From NCBI RefSeq assembly GCF_017874215.1, contig NZ_JAGGLB010000004.1:124001-188000 (forward strand): a stretch of DNA of 64,000 bases, read 5' to 3'. Both the position numbers and the translations under genes were made by a program. The DNA comes from Paenibacillus eucommiae. GTDB taxonomy: Bacteria; Bacillota; Bacilli; Paenibacillales; NBRC-103111. Position 1 is the first letter of the stretch, and every line of letters starts with the position of its first letter. The notes beneath the pieces were generated by a model. The model did no database searches. It saw nothing but the letters and a program-made list of their open reading frames with translations, and was not told where the DNA came from. Shown here in pieces: positions 17,670-27,457 of this stretch.

Positions 17670-19979
17670 ATGCTTTCTTACCTAAAAGACAGTACCCTCA
17701 TCCTCAAGCTATTAAAGAAGTTCAGAACAAACAGCCTTTTTTACAAAATGATTGCCGTCACCACGACTACAGTCATCGTTCTGAGTATGATATGCTTTGC
17801 TGGCATTTATCTGATCAAGTCCAGTATGACCAAAAATGAAATGAACAACAATCAGGTGTATCTGGATTATTCGTATTCATATTTGGAGAATTTGATGAAA
17901 AATTTGAAGGATGTCTTTTATTCCATTGAGAATGATGTTGATCTGAATACCCTTCTGCGCGTCAGTCACAGCGATATCAATCAAGAGTATATCGAGACCA
18001 ACAATGTGTACAAGAAGCTCGCGATTATTAAACCTACCATCGATGAAATCTCTACCATTTATGTGTATTTGAATAAGCAGAAGGTACTTTTAATGCCTAA
18101 TGGAACCTATGATTCTCAAACTTTTTATAACCGCTTCTATGAAGGTGACGTGGATCAGTGGGAGGGCATGATCGCTAATGGCAAGCATCAAAACAATATT
18201 GAAATATGGGATTCTCCGCTAAATCGGGGCAATATGAATGAACCTGCAGATTTATCCAGACTAAATGTTGTTAAATCGATTTATGCCGACGGTGAACAGA
18301 AGGGCGCTATCGTCGCGAATCTGCGTAAGGACTTAATTAACAAGCTTTACGCAGGCAAAGAATTCGCTTCCAAGCGGAAAATATATATAACAGACCTGAA
18401 TCTCAATGTGATCTTAAGCAATGATGCTTCAAGTGACGTTCAGCTTGCTCTGCACGATCCATCCACACAAAGGGGCAGCTATGAGGATCAGAGCGGGCAT
18501 GTGGTTACCTATCAAAAGTCCGCGCAAAACAACATAATTTTCTTCGTTTCCGTTCCCAAGGCAGTGATTTTTGAAAATATCAAGAGTATGGAAATCATCT
18601 CAATTTCCCTGATCGTCTTCATCCTGCTCGTTGGTCTAACAGTGTCTGTATACTTGTCCCAAAGATTTTATTATCCAATCAGCCAGGTGCTCAACGATAT
18701 CGAGAAGATCTCGCTCTATTCAAGGGACCATATGTCCAAACAGAATGAAATGAGCTATATCAAAAATAACTTCATGCGAATATACAATAGCAACAACGAG
18801 CTGGAGCAGACGGTTAAAGAAGGCGTACCTGTTCTCGTCGATATCATTTTCCTCAAGGTATTGCTCGGTGATCGCGAAGTCGATCATGCCATGGCCTTAT
18901 GCGAGAAATTCAATATCGAATTTGCTCATGGATTTTATACGGTTACCGTCATTAAGCTCACCCGGACATACAGGGACCAGATTCTGGTCGAGCCCGCAGC
19001 CGTTACGGACATCATTAATCAAACGATCTCCCAATTTCCAATAAAAACATTCAGGCTGGCTGAGAATGAATACTCTTTAGTCACTTACTGCGAGGATGAG
19101 GGGCAAAACCGGGAACTTTTACTCAGGATGCAGGAGCTTGGGGACAGGCTTGATGAGTTATGTGCATATAATTCCACAGTTATCGGGTTGGGAAAAACCG
19201 TGCACAGCTTATTTGAGATCGAGCAATCACGCGAAACCGCCTTACTGGCTATACAACAGAGGAAAGTCATGGATGAGCGCAGTGTCGTGGATTTCTTTAA
19301 CGCAGATCACCCGGAGAATGACAAGGCCGTTCTTCCCATAGATATGGAGCAAAGATTGACCAGCTATATCATGCAAGGCAGCATCGATGCCTCCGGGCAG
19401 TATACGCGCGAAATTCTGGACAGCAATTACAAAAGGAACATAACGTACGGCTCCTACTTCCATACTTGCAGCAGCATCCAGGATATCCTAATTCGGATCA
19501 TGAATCAGCATTCCCGGGGAAATGCTCAAGACGCTGAACTGGATATTATGGACAGGATCGAGAAAATCGACTCCATCTACGATGTTACCCTGCTGTCTGA
19601 GCAGGTCATGTCCAATATCAAAACCGTCAGCAGCTATTTCTTTAATAAGAAAAAAGCCACCTCCACCTTCGATAAAATAATCGAATACGTCGATAGCAGC
19701 TATATGCTCGATATTAATCTGAATACAGTGGCTGACAAATTCGGGTACAACGCCAACTATTTATCCAAAATCCTGAGACAGCACAAAGGGATGAGCTTCT
19801 CCGAATACATCATCAAGAAGAGAATCGACCATTCCAAGGTACTGCTGGCCGAATCAACCCTGCCCATCAAGGATGTCGCGGAAAAATCAGGCTATAATAG
19901 CTCCAGTGTATTTATAAGAGCGTTCTCGAAAATCGTCGGAATGCCTCCCGGAGAATATCGCAGAGATTTTACGGCTTGA
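17670..19979 (+). CDS. Membrane-anchored AraC-family regulator with extracellular sensor domain
   Basis: About 769 residues. A transmembrane helix near residues 25-48 is followed by an extracytoplasmic Cache-like domain, a second helix near 290-320 (IISISLIVFILLVGLTVSVY), a middle cytoplasmic region, and a C-terminal pair of HTH motifs (DINLNTVADKFGYNANYLSK and DVAEKSGYNSSSVFIRAFSK). This one-piece sensor-regulator type is typical of Paenibacillus and usually controls nearby sugar transport and glycosidase genes. The ATG at 17670 has GGAATGGAG eight bases upstream and is preferred to the in-frame GTG at 17661. It may recognise the shared operator-like element, but that is inference. Confidence 0.88.
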   Translation: MLSYLKDSTLILKLLKKFRTNSLFYKMIAVTTTTVIVLSMICFAGIYLIKSSMTKNEMNNNQVYLDYSYSYLENLMKNLKDVFYSIENDVDLNTLLRVSHSDINQEYIETNNVYKKLAIIKPTIDEISTIYVYLNKQKVLLMPNGTYDSQTFYNRFYEGDVDQWEGMIANGKHQNNIEIWDSPLNRGNMNEPADLSRLNVVKSIYADGEQKGAIVANLRKDLINKLYAGKEFASKRKIYITDLNLNVILSNDASSDVQLALHDPSTQRGSYEDQSGHVVTYQKSAQNNIIFFVSVPKAVIFENIKSMEIISISLIVFILLVGLTVSVYLSQRFYYPISQVLNDIEKISLYSRDHMSKQNEMSYIKNNFMRIYNSNNELEQTVKEGVPVLVDIIFLKVLLGDREVDHAMALCEKFNIEFAHGFYTVTVIKLTRTYRDQILVEPAAVTDIINQTISQFPIKTFRLAENEYSLVTYCEDEGQNRELLLRMQELGDRLDELCAYNSTVIGLGKTVHSLFEIEQSRETALLAIQQRKVMDERSVVDFFNADHPENDKAVLPIDMEQRLTSYIMQGSIDASGQYTREILDSNYKRNITYGSYFHTCSSIQDILIRIMNQHSRGNAQDAELDIMDRIEKIDSIYDVTLLSEQVMSNIKTVSSYFFNKKKATSTFDKIIEYVDSSYMLDINLNTVADKFGYNANYLSKILRQHKGMSFSEYIIKKRIDHSKVLLAESTLPIKDVAEKSGYNSSSVFIRAFSKIVGMPPGEYRRDFTA

Positions 19980-20095
19980 GGCTTCTTATGTGTTTATGTA
20001 GTAAACGTTAAAAACGTATTGCTAATTCCCCTACATGCTGATATATTACTAAGTATATTTTAAAATATTTGGTGAATATGCAAGGGGGACCATCG

Positions 20096-20956
20096 ATGCG
20101 AATTGATGCTCATCAGCACTATTGGAAGCTGGACCGGGGCGACTACGGCTGGTTGACTTCTGAAAAGACTACACTATACAGGGATTTTCTTCCTGAACAT
20201 CTGCAGCCTCATCTTGCTTCCCAATCCATTGATCGAACTGTGCTTGTACAAGCCGCCTCTACTGTCGCTGAAACAGAGTTTATGCTCTCTTTGTGCGAAA
20301 AAGAACCCTCCATTGCAGGCGTAGTCGGCTGGTTAGATATGGAATCGGATAATTTCAAAACTGATTTTCTCCGTTTAAGAGCTAATAAATACTTTGTAGG
20401 ACTTCGTCCTATGCTGCATGACCTGGAGGATGACCACTGGATTCTGAAACCCAAAGTGATCGAATCGCTTCAATTATTAATGGAACACGACTTCCCTGTT
20501 GATTATCTCGTATATCCCAGACACCTGCCGGCGCTGATCCAACTGATGGATATATTGCCAAACTTAAAAGGAACCATTGACCATATCGGAAAACCCCAAA
20601 TCAAACAAGGAATTATAGAGCCATGGAAGCAGCAAATCGCTAAGCTCGCTCACCATAAGAATATCTACTGCAAGCTTTCCGGAATGGTAACAGAGGCTGA
20701 CTTGGAGCATTGGAATGTGCAGGATTTCAAGCCCTATATCGATCATATTGTTGCCATATTTGGAGCGGATAGGGTCATGTTTGGCAGTGATTGGCCAGTA
20801 TGCTTATTAGCCGCTACCTATGAACAGGTGTATGAGATTTTGAATTCTTGTCTGCCTAATGATTTGAGTAAGGATAAAAGAGACGCTATATTTGGCGGGA
20901 ACGCTATTGAATTTTATAATTTGCCTGATTTAAATACTTTTCATGGGAGGCTTTGA
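20096..20956 (+). CDS. Amidohydrolase-2 family sugar lactonase, copy 1
   Basis: A metal-dependent hydrolase of the L-fuconolactonase/L-rhamnonolactonase type. It begins MRIDAHQHYW, which carries the metal-binding HxH, has TIDHIGKP near residue 160, and ends with the GSDWPVC motif typical of the family. I choose the ATG at 20096 because AAGGGGGA precedes it by seven bases; the frame is open a little further upstream. Its stop lies one base before the SDR start, so dehydrogenase and lactonase are coupled: the first would make a sugar lactone and the second open it. It is a paralogue of the gene at 28985-29815. Confidence 0.82.
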   Translation: MRIDAHQHYWKLDRGDYGWLTSEKTTLYRDFLPEHLQPHLASQSIDRTVLVQAASTVAETEFMLSLCEKEPSIAGVVGWLDMESDNFKTDFLRLRANKYFVGLRPMLHDLEDDHWILKPKVIESLQLLMEHDFPVDYLVYPRHLPALIQLMDILPNLKGTIDHIGKPQIKQGIIEPWKQQIAKLAHHKNIYCKLSGMVTEADLEHWNVQDFKPYIDHIVAIFGADRVMFGSDWPVCLLAATYEQVYEILNSCLPNDLSKDKRDAIFGGNAIEFYNLPDLNTFHGRL

Positions 20957-20957
20957 G

Positions 20958-21719
20958 ATGAGACTGCAGGATAAAGTAGCGATCATCACTGGTTCAAGCA
21001 AAGGGATTGGGGAAGGGATTGCCAGAGTATTTTCTGCTGAAGGAGCCAAGGTAGTCATTGTCAGCCGAAACGAGCAGGAAGGATTAAAGCTGGCGCAAGA
21101 GCTTGGCAGCGAGGCTGGACAGGCTATCTATATAAAAGCAGATGTGACAAGTAAAGAATCTATCACGGGGCTTATCGATGCAGCGCTTAATGCGTTTGGC
21201 AGATTGGATGTTCTGGTGAATAATGCAGGCTACCATATATCCAAGAACGTCGAGGAAACCTCAGAGGATGAGTGGGATTTCATCATGAATACGAACCTTC
21301 GCAGCACCTTTTTGTGCTCCAAATATGCGATTCCTCATTTACGTAAAACGAAGGGTAACATCATTAATATCAGCAGTATGGTCGGGTTGGTGGGGCAACC
21401 AAATGCTGGTGCATACGCTGCGACAAAAGGTGGCCAAATCGCGATGAGTAAGGGGATGGCCATCGATTTTGCTAAAGACGGCATCCGCGTGAATGTCATC
21501 TGTCCTGGCTGGATTCAAACTCCGCTTGTTGAGGAATGGTTTGACCAGCAAGAAGATTCAGCTGCTTCCCGCCAATATATTTATGCCCAGCACCCATTAG
21601 GCCGCATAGGCACCATTGAAGAATGTGGAAAAGCGGCATTGTATCTGGCAAGCGATGATTCAGCATTTGTCACTGGCATCACATTGAATATTGATGGTGG
21701 CGTTACTTTAGGTTATTGA
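20958..21719 (+). CDS. Short-chain dehydrogenase/reductase (probable sugar dehydrogenase)
   Basis: A classical 253-residue SDR: TGSSKGIGEG cofactor motif near residue 12, NNAG near 90, catalytic Ser in NISSMVG, YAATKGG (Tyr-x-x-x-Lys) near 155, and PGWIQTP. The ATG at 20958 follows GGGAGG by eight bases and follows the upstream stop by one base. Pairing with a lactonase suggests it oxidises an aldose such as L-fucose or L-rhamnose to the lactone. The sugar is inferred from context only. Confidence 0.85.
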   Translation: MRLQDKVAIITGSSKGIGEGIARVFSAEGAKVVIVSRNEQEGLKLAQELGSEAGQAIYIKADVTSKESITGLIDAALNAFGRLDVLVNNAGYHISKNVEETSEDEWDFIMNTNLRSTFLCSKYAIPHLRKTKGNIINISSMVGLVGQPNAGAYAATKGGQIAMSKGMAIDFAKDGIRVNVICPGWIQTPLVEEWFDQQEDSAASRQYIYAQHPLGRIGTIEECGKAALYLASDDSAFVTGITLNIDGGVTLGY

Positions 21720-21813
21720 ATTTTATAGCCCATTGTAAAAGAAAGTGACGTTTATCGGACAAGCTTTATCGTAACATTTGTCTGTTTGTTCGTTCGCTTG
21801 AACAAGGAATAGG

Positions 21814-22512
21814 CTAAAACACTTTGAACACATCGATCATTCTGATCAGGCTATTTAGTGTTTGATTCAAATGCTCCTTCAGCATCCGACTAGCCAAATC
21901 CTTATCATTATGTACAATGGCATGGAGGATCGCTTTGTGTTCAGCTTGCGAGGCATCAATCCGTTCCCTGTCTTGCAAATAATAGCCCCGGGCTGTCTGT
22001 ACGTGACAGTTGAGGGACTCATACGATTTCACGATACGCGGGTTTCCGGCGGATTGTACGATCAGTTTGTGGATCTGCACATCACTTTCCATGATAATCG
22101 ATCCTTCGTACTCCTTTTTTTGTATTTCCCTATCCCAGTTGTCAATTATTTGCTCGAAAGCGGGAACAGCTTGTACGAGATTGGAAAAACCGGAATCCAG
22201 GCAAAACAATTCGATCATTTCACGGTATTGAAAAATTTGAACCAGGTCATCCCGGTAAATGCCGGCAACGAAGGTTCCTTTTCTCGGCATAGTTTTAATA
22301 AATCCTTCGCCATCCAGCATATTGAGAGCATCCCGAACGGGGGTCCGGCTCACTCCCAGCTTGTTGGCGATTTCGTATGCGTCAAGCCGTTCGTTTGGAG
22401 TAAATTCTCGCTTCATAATCATTCTCTTAAGAACGTGATAAATCTTTTCCTTCGTGTCTCCCACATTGCCCAGCTCGTTAGAGCTGATCGTATCTACAGC
22501 ATTTTCCCTCAT
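21814..22512 (-). CDS. GntR-family (FadR/FCD) transcriptional regulator
   Basis: About 232 residues: an N-terminal winged helix (LGVSRTPVRDALNMLDGEGF, residues about 45-65) and an all-helical FCD ligand domain with the metal-type residues D/H (IHKLIVQSAGNPRI, EHKAILHAI). The ATG at 22512 is preferred because GGGAG lies ten bases upstream; an in-frame GTG lies at 22521. It converges with the SDR/lactonase pair, a common place for a regulator of sugar-acid metabolism. Confidence 0.85.
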   Translation of the reverse strand: MRENAVDTISSNELGNVGDTKEKIYHVLKRMIMKREFTPNERLDAYEIANKLGVSRTPVRDALNMLDGEGFIKTMPRKGTFVAGIYRDDLVQIFQYREMIELFCLDSGFSNLVQAVPAFEQIIDNWDREIQKKEYEGSIIMESDVQIHKLIVQSAGNPRIVKSYESLNCHVQTARGYYLQDRERIDASQAEHKAILHAIVHNDKDLASRMLKEHLNQTLNSLIRMIDVFKVF

Positions 22513-22713
22513 TACATGCACACTCCCATTAAAACCCTTAGTATATCGGTATCTCTATAATATATCACATAGAATATCATGAAACAAGAACACCTTAGCC
22601 TTCAAGCTTCTAATATGACAAGTGATATGAAAACTGACAGCTAAAAGGGTAGCAATAAGCCTTACGATTAGGGGTTTGGACAGATCATCCGCCCTCCTAA
22701 TCACAAAAATATC

Positions 22714-24048
22714 TTAAACAGCCATTTCCTTAAACACAGCGTAGGGAAGGGCCACACTGACCATATATACACCGTTTTGTCTGTATTCTCCTTCTGGATG
22801 CAGGCATTCCCAAGGGGCTCCTTCTCCATGCAGATCCCGGTAGTCCTCCCCCTGTATACCAGCGATATACACCTCAACCAGCTCGGTCGCAAGCTCAGGC
22901 TCGATTTCGCTTAACGCATAGGCGTACCAGCCTACCGGAGCAGCCCAGTAGGCCCCGTTCTGATAAACATTCTTTGGGTAATCAGTAGCTGTCTTTTCCC
23001 ATGCCGATGTCTGGGAATAATCATTTGTTGTCGGGATATGGCGCACATTACCTTGATAACAGGTTGTTCCATTCAAATAGCCCTCTCGGATAGCCTGTAG
23101 TGCTTGATCCAGATAGCTTCCTTCCAGCAATCCCAAGTAAACGGCATAGACAGTTCCCCATACATCTTGCTGTTTGCCACATTCTGTAGAGGCAATCAGC
23201 CAACCAGACTTATCTCCGAAAATGGTAGGAAGGTTTTGTTTGATTTTCTCTGCAATTTCCCGGTAATCAGCATTTTGACTCCCTGCGGCACCCGAGGCCG
23301 GCAATAAATCAGCCAGCATAAGCGCAGCGCGGTATTTGAGAAGGGTAGCAAATAATAAATACCCGCTTTGAACAATGCTGTCGTTAAAACCGAAATTTAC
23401 AGCTCTACGCTCCAGTGACGTTTTGACAATGCCGCTGGACGGCTCATATTCTGGCACAAGAAAGGCCTGCTCCAGCCGTTCAATCAAGGTCACGCCTTGT
23501 ATTGTTTCGTTCAAAAAGCCGCTGTCTCCACTTTTACGAACATAATAATCTACCATTTCAATAAAATAGAAATAATCGCAATAAGGCGGAATTCGGCCCC
23601 ATATGCCTCCTCCCTGATCCGTGCCGGAGCTGTAAGTGCCAGGGAAATAGACAGGGCTGCCATCCAGATTGATATGGTCGGGCACAGCAAAGGCCGGGAC
23701 GAAAGCATCGTCCATTCTGAGCGCTTCAGGCCCATTTTGCGAGCTTGCCGTCAGCCGGATCATCGCCTTCAGCTCATCGAGGCCTACCGCGTCGCTGTCT
23801 AATGACATGGCCAGATCCCGAATCCAGAAAGCGGGGTAACAAGCCCAGCCGCCAGGGCGGATCAGTGTTATGCCAGTTTGGTTGACGCAAGGCATAGTCG
23901 TAACTTGTTCCTGCAGTTGAATCCCGCCCTGAAGATCGAACAAGCTTACACCAGGACGGATTCGTGAGTCATCGACAACACTTAAGGTTAACTTTTGTAG
24001 ATAATCAAGTTTTCCTAAATCTAATTTGATGCTTTTAGCCCCATCCAT
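22714..24048 (-). CDS. Six-hairpin glycosidase-like protein
   Basis: A 444-residue protein with an (alpha/alpha)6 pattern: GGWACYPAFWIRDLAMS near residue 65, DQGGGIWGRIPPYCDYFYFIE near 140, and AYWAAPVGWYAYAL near 375. No signal peptide is visible, so it may act inside the cell on imported oligosaccharides. The exact family is unknown. The start is the ATG at 24048 with GGGG seven bases upstream; no better upstream start codon was found, although the frame stays open for some codons before it. Confidence 0.7.
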   Translation of the reverse strand: MDGAKSIKLDLGKLDYLQKLTLSVVDDSRIRPGVSLFDLQGGIQLQEQVTTMPCVNQTGITLIRPGGWACYPAFWIRDLAMSLDSDAVGLDELKAMIRLTASSQNGPEALRMDDAFVPAFAVPDHINLDGSPVYFPGTYSSGTDQGGGIWGRIPPYCDYFYFIEMVDYYVRKSGDSGFLNETIQGVTLIERLEQAFLVPEYEPSSGIVKTSLERRAVNFGFNDSIVQSGYLLFATLLKYRAALMLADLLPASGAAGSQNADYREIAEKIKQNLPTIFGDKSGWLIASTECGKQQDVWGTVYAVYLGLLEGSYLDQALQAIREGYLNGTTCYQGNVRHIPTTNDYSQTSAWEKTATDYPKNVYQNGAYWAAPVGWYAYALSEIEPELATELVEVYIAGIQGEDYRDLHGEGAPWECLHPEGEYRQNGVYMVSVALPYAVFKEMAV

Positions 24049-24150
24049 CTTGTAGCCCCATTCATTTTTCGTTATTTTTTTGAAACTGAAATTACAGGCC
24101 CCCTTATTTTATCAGCATAAATTAATGAAAACAACGAAAATAAGAAATGA

Positions 24151-24540
24151 GAAAACGCCTTGCGGCGTCCTTTGATGTACGTGTTCGTGATGATGGTGCA
24201 TGGAGGGAGGGAATGGCTGTGGGCTCCAGCCGCTGTTAAAGATTTGTTCCCTTGAATGGAATGGATGAGGAGGTAGGAACAAATCTTTAAAGGCGGACGC
24301 TACCGCTCTTCCACCCACAGCCATTCCCTCTCTTTAGCTACAATCGCAGGAACACCAAGCTCAAACGGACAGCCAGCAAGGGTTTTTCTCTTGGCTGGAG
24401 GAGATTTCCTAGCGGGCGCAAGCGCTGGGATGAAGAGTGCGCGCAGCTGAGAAGGATCTGAAAGGAGCTGCTACTTTACCGATGTTTTTCATCGCTAAAA
24501 GCACCAGGTCGGGCCAAAAAGTTACTTTAACAATGAAAAT
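24151..24540. repeat. Composite intergenic repeat, second full-core copy
   Basis: It opens with a GC hairpin (ACGCCTTGCGGCGT) and TTTGATG. Outer stem 24207-24223 with 24314-24330 and inner stem 24236-24250 with 24276-24290 are identical in sequence to those at 13.5 kb. The right modules and one AACGATG-type hairpin (24474-24500) follow, then a partial second hairpin. This copy shows the uninterrupted site into which the MITE-like element inserted at 13.8 kb. Nothing else was seen between the two flanking genes except a terminator. Confidence 0.85.
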
Positions 24541-24573
24541 GTATTAGTAATATCGTTTTCTTATTCATACACC

Positions 24574-24611
24574 AAAAAAAGCCCCCCAGATGAAACTGCA
24601 TCTGAAGAGCT
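24574..24611 (-). terminator. Terminator of the nitroreductase operon
   Basis: On the minus strand the arms AGCTCTTCAGATG and CATCTGGGGGGCT form a hairpin followed by seven T residues, 28 bp after the stop of the nitroreductase gene. Confidence 0.8.
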
Positions 24612-24639
24612 CATATAGTAAAATCAAAAATGTAAAATC

Positions 24640-25131
24640 CTATAATAAAGAAATGCTCACTTCCGTCCGGGCTCTCCGGGCTGCAGACAAAGCTGCCGCA
24701 TTGCTGTCCACATAACCCAAATCAAGTACGGCTGCGATACGCTCCTTCTCCTGAATCCCAAATGACCCGCAGCTTTGTCGATCATATATCCACTCATTCA
24801 TAGTTATCCTGACACCCAGCATTTTCTCCCAGGCTAGCAATTGGAAATTCTGCATGAGACAGCATGTAGCCGCGAAATCCTCATCCCGCTTGTGCGCATC
24901 GGACTCTTCCTTCACCACCACAATAAGATGGGCTGGAGCGCGATCGTGAACTTCCGGCATTTTATTTCCAGACTCATTATCGACAAAAATAAACCGCCAT
25001 GGCTCTCTGAGCCCATGATTGGGCGCCCATACGGCATGATTCAGCAATTCCAAAACGAGCTGCTGCGAAACCGGACGGCTATGAAAAGTCAAATCATTCT
25101 TGCTACCCCTGACTATATCGAACAATTTCAT
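24640..25131 (-). CDS. Nitroreductase family protein
   Basis: About 163 residues of the FMN-dependent nitroreductase fold: AVWAPNHGLREPWRFIFV near residue 35 and an inner region CCLMQNFQLLAWEKMLGV. The ATG at 25131 follows GGAGGAAG closely and is preferred to an upstream in-frame start. It is slightly shorter than usual for the family. Its start lies 14 bases after the stop of the second nitroreductase gene, so they form one unit. Confidence 0.82.
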   Translation of the reverse strand: MKLFDIVRGSKNDLTFHSRPVSQQLVLELLNHAVWAPNHGLREPWRFIFVDNESGNKMPEVHDRAPAHLIVVVKEESDAHKRDEDFAATCCLMQNFQLLAWEKMLGVRITMNEWIYDRQSCGSFGIQEKERIAAVLDLGYVDSNAAALSAARRARTEVSISLL

Positions 25132-25145
25132 TCTGCTTCCTCCCC

Positions 25146-25709
25146 TCACCCTTTTACCGTCCACTTTTTTTCTGCAGGTGTTCGCCCTCTGCCCCTGGGC
25201 ACCTTATCGAAGTAACCTAAATGAAGGATGCCAACAAATCTTTCACCTTCCCGAACGCCGATACGCTGATAAAAAAGCTCATTTTGAATGGTCCGCTCCG
25301 TGTCCCAGAGCATACCTAGTCCGCGTTCCCACCCAAGCAGTTGAAAAATTTGCATAATGCTGCACACTGCCGCATAATTCTCATCGGATTTCCTGCGATC
25401 CGGATCGGTTTCTGCGATTACAATTAAATTGGCTGGAATTTCTGTAAATCTCTTTTTTATAATGCCCATCATTTTATCGGGAACAAGCTTTACCAATTTG
25501 TTTTCTTTCATTTTTTCCAGCATGTAATCAGACAGCCGTTCTCGCGCTTCCGGTGTGCCAGCATATACGTAACGCCATCGGGCTGCTTCCTCAAGATGAT
25601 ACAGCTGTGTCGCTTTTTCCAGCAGCTCGACCACTAATTCCTGAGAAACGGGCAAATGATTAAACTTGCGAATACTTCTTCGCTCCCGCACCAATTCTGT
25701 CAGCCCCAT
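25146..25709 (-). CDS. Nitroreductase family protein
   Basis: 187 residues beginning MGLTELVRERRSIRKFN, the typical start of the family with the FMN-phosphate-binding RRSIRKF. The central part has CSIMQIFQLLGWERGLG. Such proteins reduce nitro compounds, flavins or quinones as dimers. It is the first of two nitroreductase genes and directly follows the frameshifted marR gene, suggesting a redox-responsive operon. Confidence 0.85.
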   Translation of the reverse strand: MGLTELVRERRSIRKFNHLPVSQELVVELLEKATQLYHLEEAARWRYVYAGTPEARERLSDYMLEKMKENKLVKLVPDKMMGIIKKRFTEIPANLIVIAETDPDRRKSDENYAAVCSIMQIFQLLGWERGLGMLWDTERTIQNELFYQRIGVREGERFVGILHLGYFDKVPRGRGRTPAEKKWTVKG

Positions 25710-25730
25710 ACATTTTCCCTCCTCATAACC

Positions 25731-26227
25731 TTATTGTTCTTCCAGTCTGTGCTCCAATTTGGTACCCAGATCTTGCAGAAAATTCCGAACTACCACCAAA
25801 TCACTCTCCGCATATTTACTCAGAAAACGGTAAAAACGGTCAGCCTCAATCTGATGCATCTTTTGGTGCAAATCAAAAATCTTCTTGCCCTTTGGGGTCA
25901 AACGAAAATATATTTCTTTCTTGTTCTCCTTCAGCTGAGAACGTTTCACCAGACCGTCCTCCAGCAGCTTACTGCCAATCTTAGTTATGCTGGCTTTGGA
26001 TAATTCCATCTTTTCCGCAATCGCTGTGCTATTGATAGGTTCGTGATTGCCTATACAATCAATAACATGCACCGTAGTTATATTCCGCGGGAAATTCTCA
26101 ATAGGCTCCTCTAAAGCCGCTGCACTAAAAAAATATAAATTTCTGAATCTGCAAATCGTTCATGCAAATGCACAAGCTTTAAATACCGATCATACAGCAG
26201 CTGCTTGATGATTTGATTTGACTCCAT
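25731..26227 (-). pseudogene. MarR-family regulator with a frameshift
   Basis: Two frames together give a complete MarR protein. The first starts at the ATG at 26227 (GAGGGGG six bases before it) with MESNQIIKQLLYDRYL and stops at 26125-26127. The second runs FFSAAALEEPIENFPRN, then the wing-helix ASITKIGSKLLEDGLVKRS, and ends at 25731. The shift falls at a run of seven T (plus-strand A run 26127-26133); one extra T restores the frame. It may be a real mutation, a phase-variable tract, or a sequencing error. The intact gene would likely repress the nitroreductases. Confidence 0.7.
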
Positions 26228-26641
26228 ATTGCACCCCCTCTTTTGTAGGATTTTTCATTTAGAGCAATGAATGATCTCACATTAGTTGTTTAATATTCTT
26301 TTAATAAATGTTATTACTTGGTTTATTGTTTACTTATTAAGTATTTTATTGTTTACTTTTTAATTTTTTTTATTAAATACTAAAGTAGATATAAGTTTTC
26401 AATCGTTTTAAGAGGTATTAACCAAAATATATCGTTTACCTATAAACAATATATCATAATTGATAATGATAATCAATGAGATTCCAGGATCTACAAACTT
26501 TCATCTTCACCTATCAAAAAGCGACATAATCGACAACTCCCAAATTTTGTACTGCAAACGGTGTTTCAATGACTTCAAAAGTGTTTAAAAAAGTAGATAT
26601 TTTAAAAAATGAATATTCCTAACAGTAAAGGAGCTGCCCAA
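26228..26641. other. AT-rich intergenic region
   Basis: About 410 bases of very AT-rich DNA between the divergent marR and lipoprotein genes. Aside from the Fur-box-like site there is no gene or strong hairpin. It presumably carries promoters for both sides. Confidence 0.4.
26459..26477. promoter_or_regulatory. Possible Fur-box-like operator
   Basis: ATTGATAATGATAATCAAT contains two GATAAT hexamers and near-palindromic ends, like Fur-family sites. It lies about 165 bp before the lipoprotein and 230 bp before marR. In such AT-rich DNA a chance match is possible. Confidence 0.35.
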
Positions 26642-27187
26642 TTGAGTAAAAAACAATGGTTTTTCACCTTCTTCACCATTCTCGTTATCATTATGACAAG
26701 CGGCTGCGGCAATTCTGCTTCCACAGGCACGGATACAAGCCCTACTTCCGAAGAAACACCGAGTCAAACGCCAGTAACTACCGACAGCGGTACAAAGCCT
26801 AAAAATGAGGAAGTGCCGCAAACCACAGAAGCGACCAGTCCGGCTCCAACAGCCTCCGACAGCGGCAAAGTGCCCGATGAACTTCCAAGTGATTTCCCGC
26901 TGCCTAAAGACGCAGAAATTACAACCGCTCAATCACAGGAGAATGATGGCAAGAAATCGGTCCTGCTTATCTATTCGACTCATGAAGACATGAGTACAGT
27001 CACTAAAATGTATAAGGACTATTTCAAGTCCCAGAATCTGGAAGATACCGGTCAAGTGATCGATGATAAAAATTTGATCATTCAAGGTAAAAATAAAGAA
27101 GCTGGTCAGTCTTGGTCTATGATTGGAGGCCCGTTGGCATCTCAGGAGGGCGTCATCGAACTGACAGTAACGTGGAACGAAATATAA
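26642..27187 (+). CDS. Small lipoprotein of unknown function
   Basis: About 181 residues. I choose the TTG at 26642 because AAAGGAG lies eight bases before it; an ATG at 26609 has no ribosome binding site. A signal peptide ends in a lipobox TSGC, followed by a long Ser/Thr/Glu/Pro tether and a globular domain (about 80-181) starting DELPSDFPLPKDAEITTAQ. Proteins with this PSDFP..kDA pattern are common in Paenibacillus, function unknown. It would sit on the outer face of the membrane. Confidence 0.75.
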   Translation: MSKKQWFFTFFTILVIIMTSGCGNSASTGTDTSPTSEETPSQTPVTTDSGTKPKNEEVPQTTEATSPAPTASDSGKVPDELPSDFPLPKDAEITTAQSQENDGKKSVLLIYSTHEDMSTVTKMYKDYFKSQNLEDTGQVIDDKNLIIQGKNKEAGQSWSMIGGPLASQEGVIELTVTWNEI

Positions 27188-27440
27188 GGAAAACGCTTTG
27201 CGGCGTTCTTTGATGTGCATGTTCGTGAGGTGGGAGCGTTGCGTAGGGAATGGCTGTGGGCTCCAGCCGCTGTTAAAGATTTGTTCCTTTGAATGGAAAT
27301 GGATGAGGAGGTAGGAACAAATCTTTAAAGGCGGACGCTACCGCTCTTCCGCCCACAGCCATTCCCTCTCTTTAGCTACAATCGCACGAATCATACGAAC
27401 ACCAAGCTCAAACGAACAGCCAGCTAAGGTTTTTCTCTGG
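27188..27440. repeat. Composite intergenic repeat, third full-core copy
   Basis: Left GC hairpin plus TTTGATG; outer stem 27245-27260 with 27352-27367 and inner stem 27273-27287 with 27314-27328, the same sequence as the other two cores. The AACACC/AGCTCAAACGA part follows, then the copy breaks off before the AACGATG hairpins. Confidence 0.85.
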
Positions 27441-27457
27441 ATTGTTTTTTGGTCCAA

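Noticed and set aside
21862..22560. Plus-strand frame of about 230 codons opposite the GntR gene
   Set aside because: It is antisense to a well supported regulator with HTH and FCD features; composition and start are poor.
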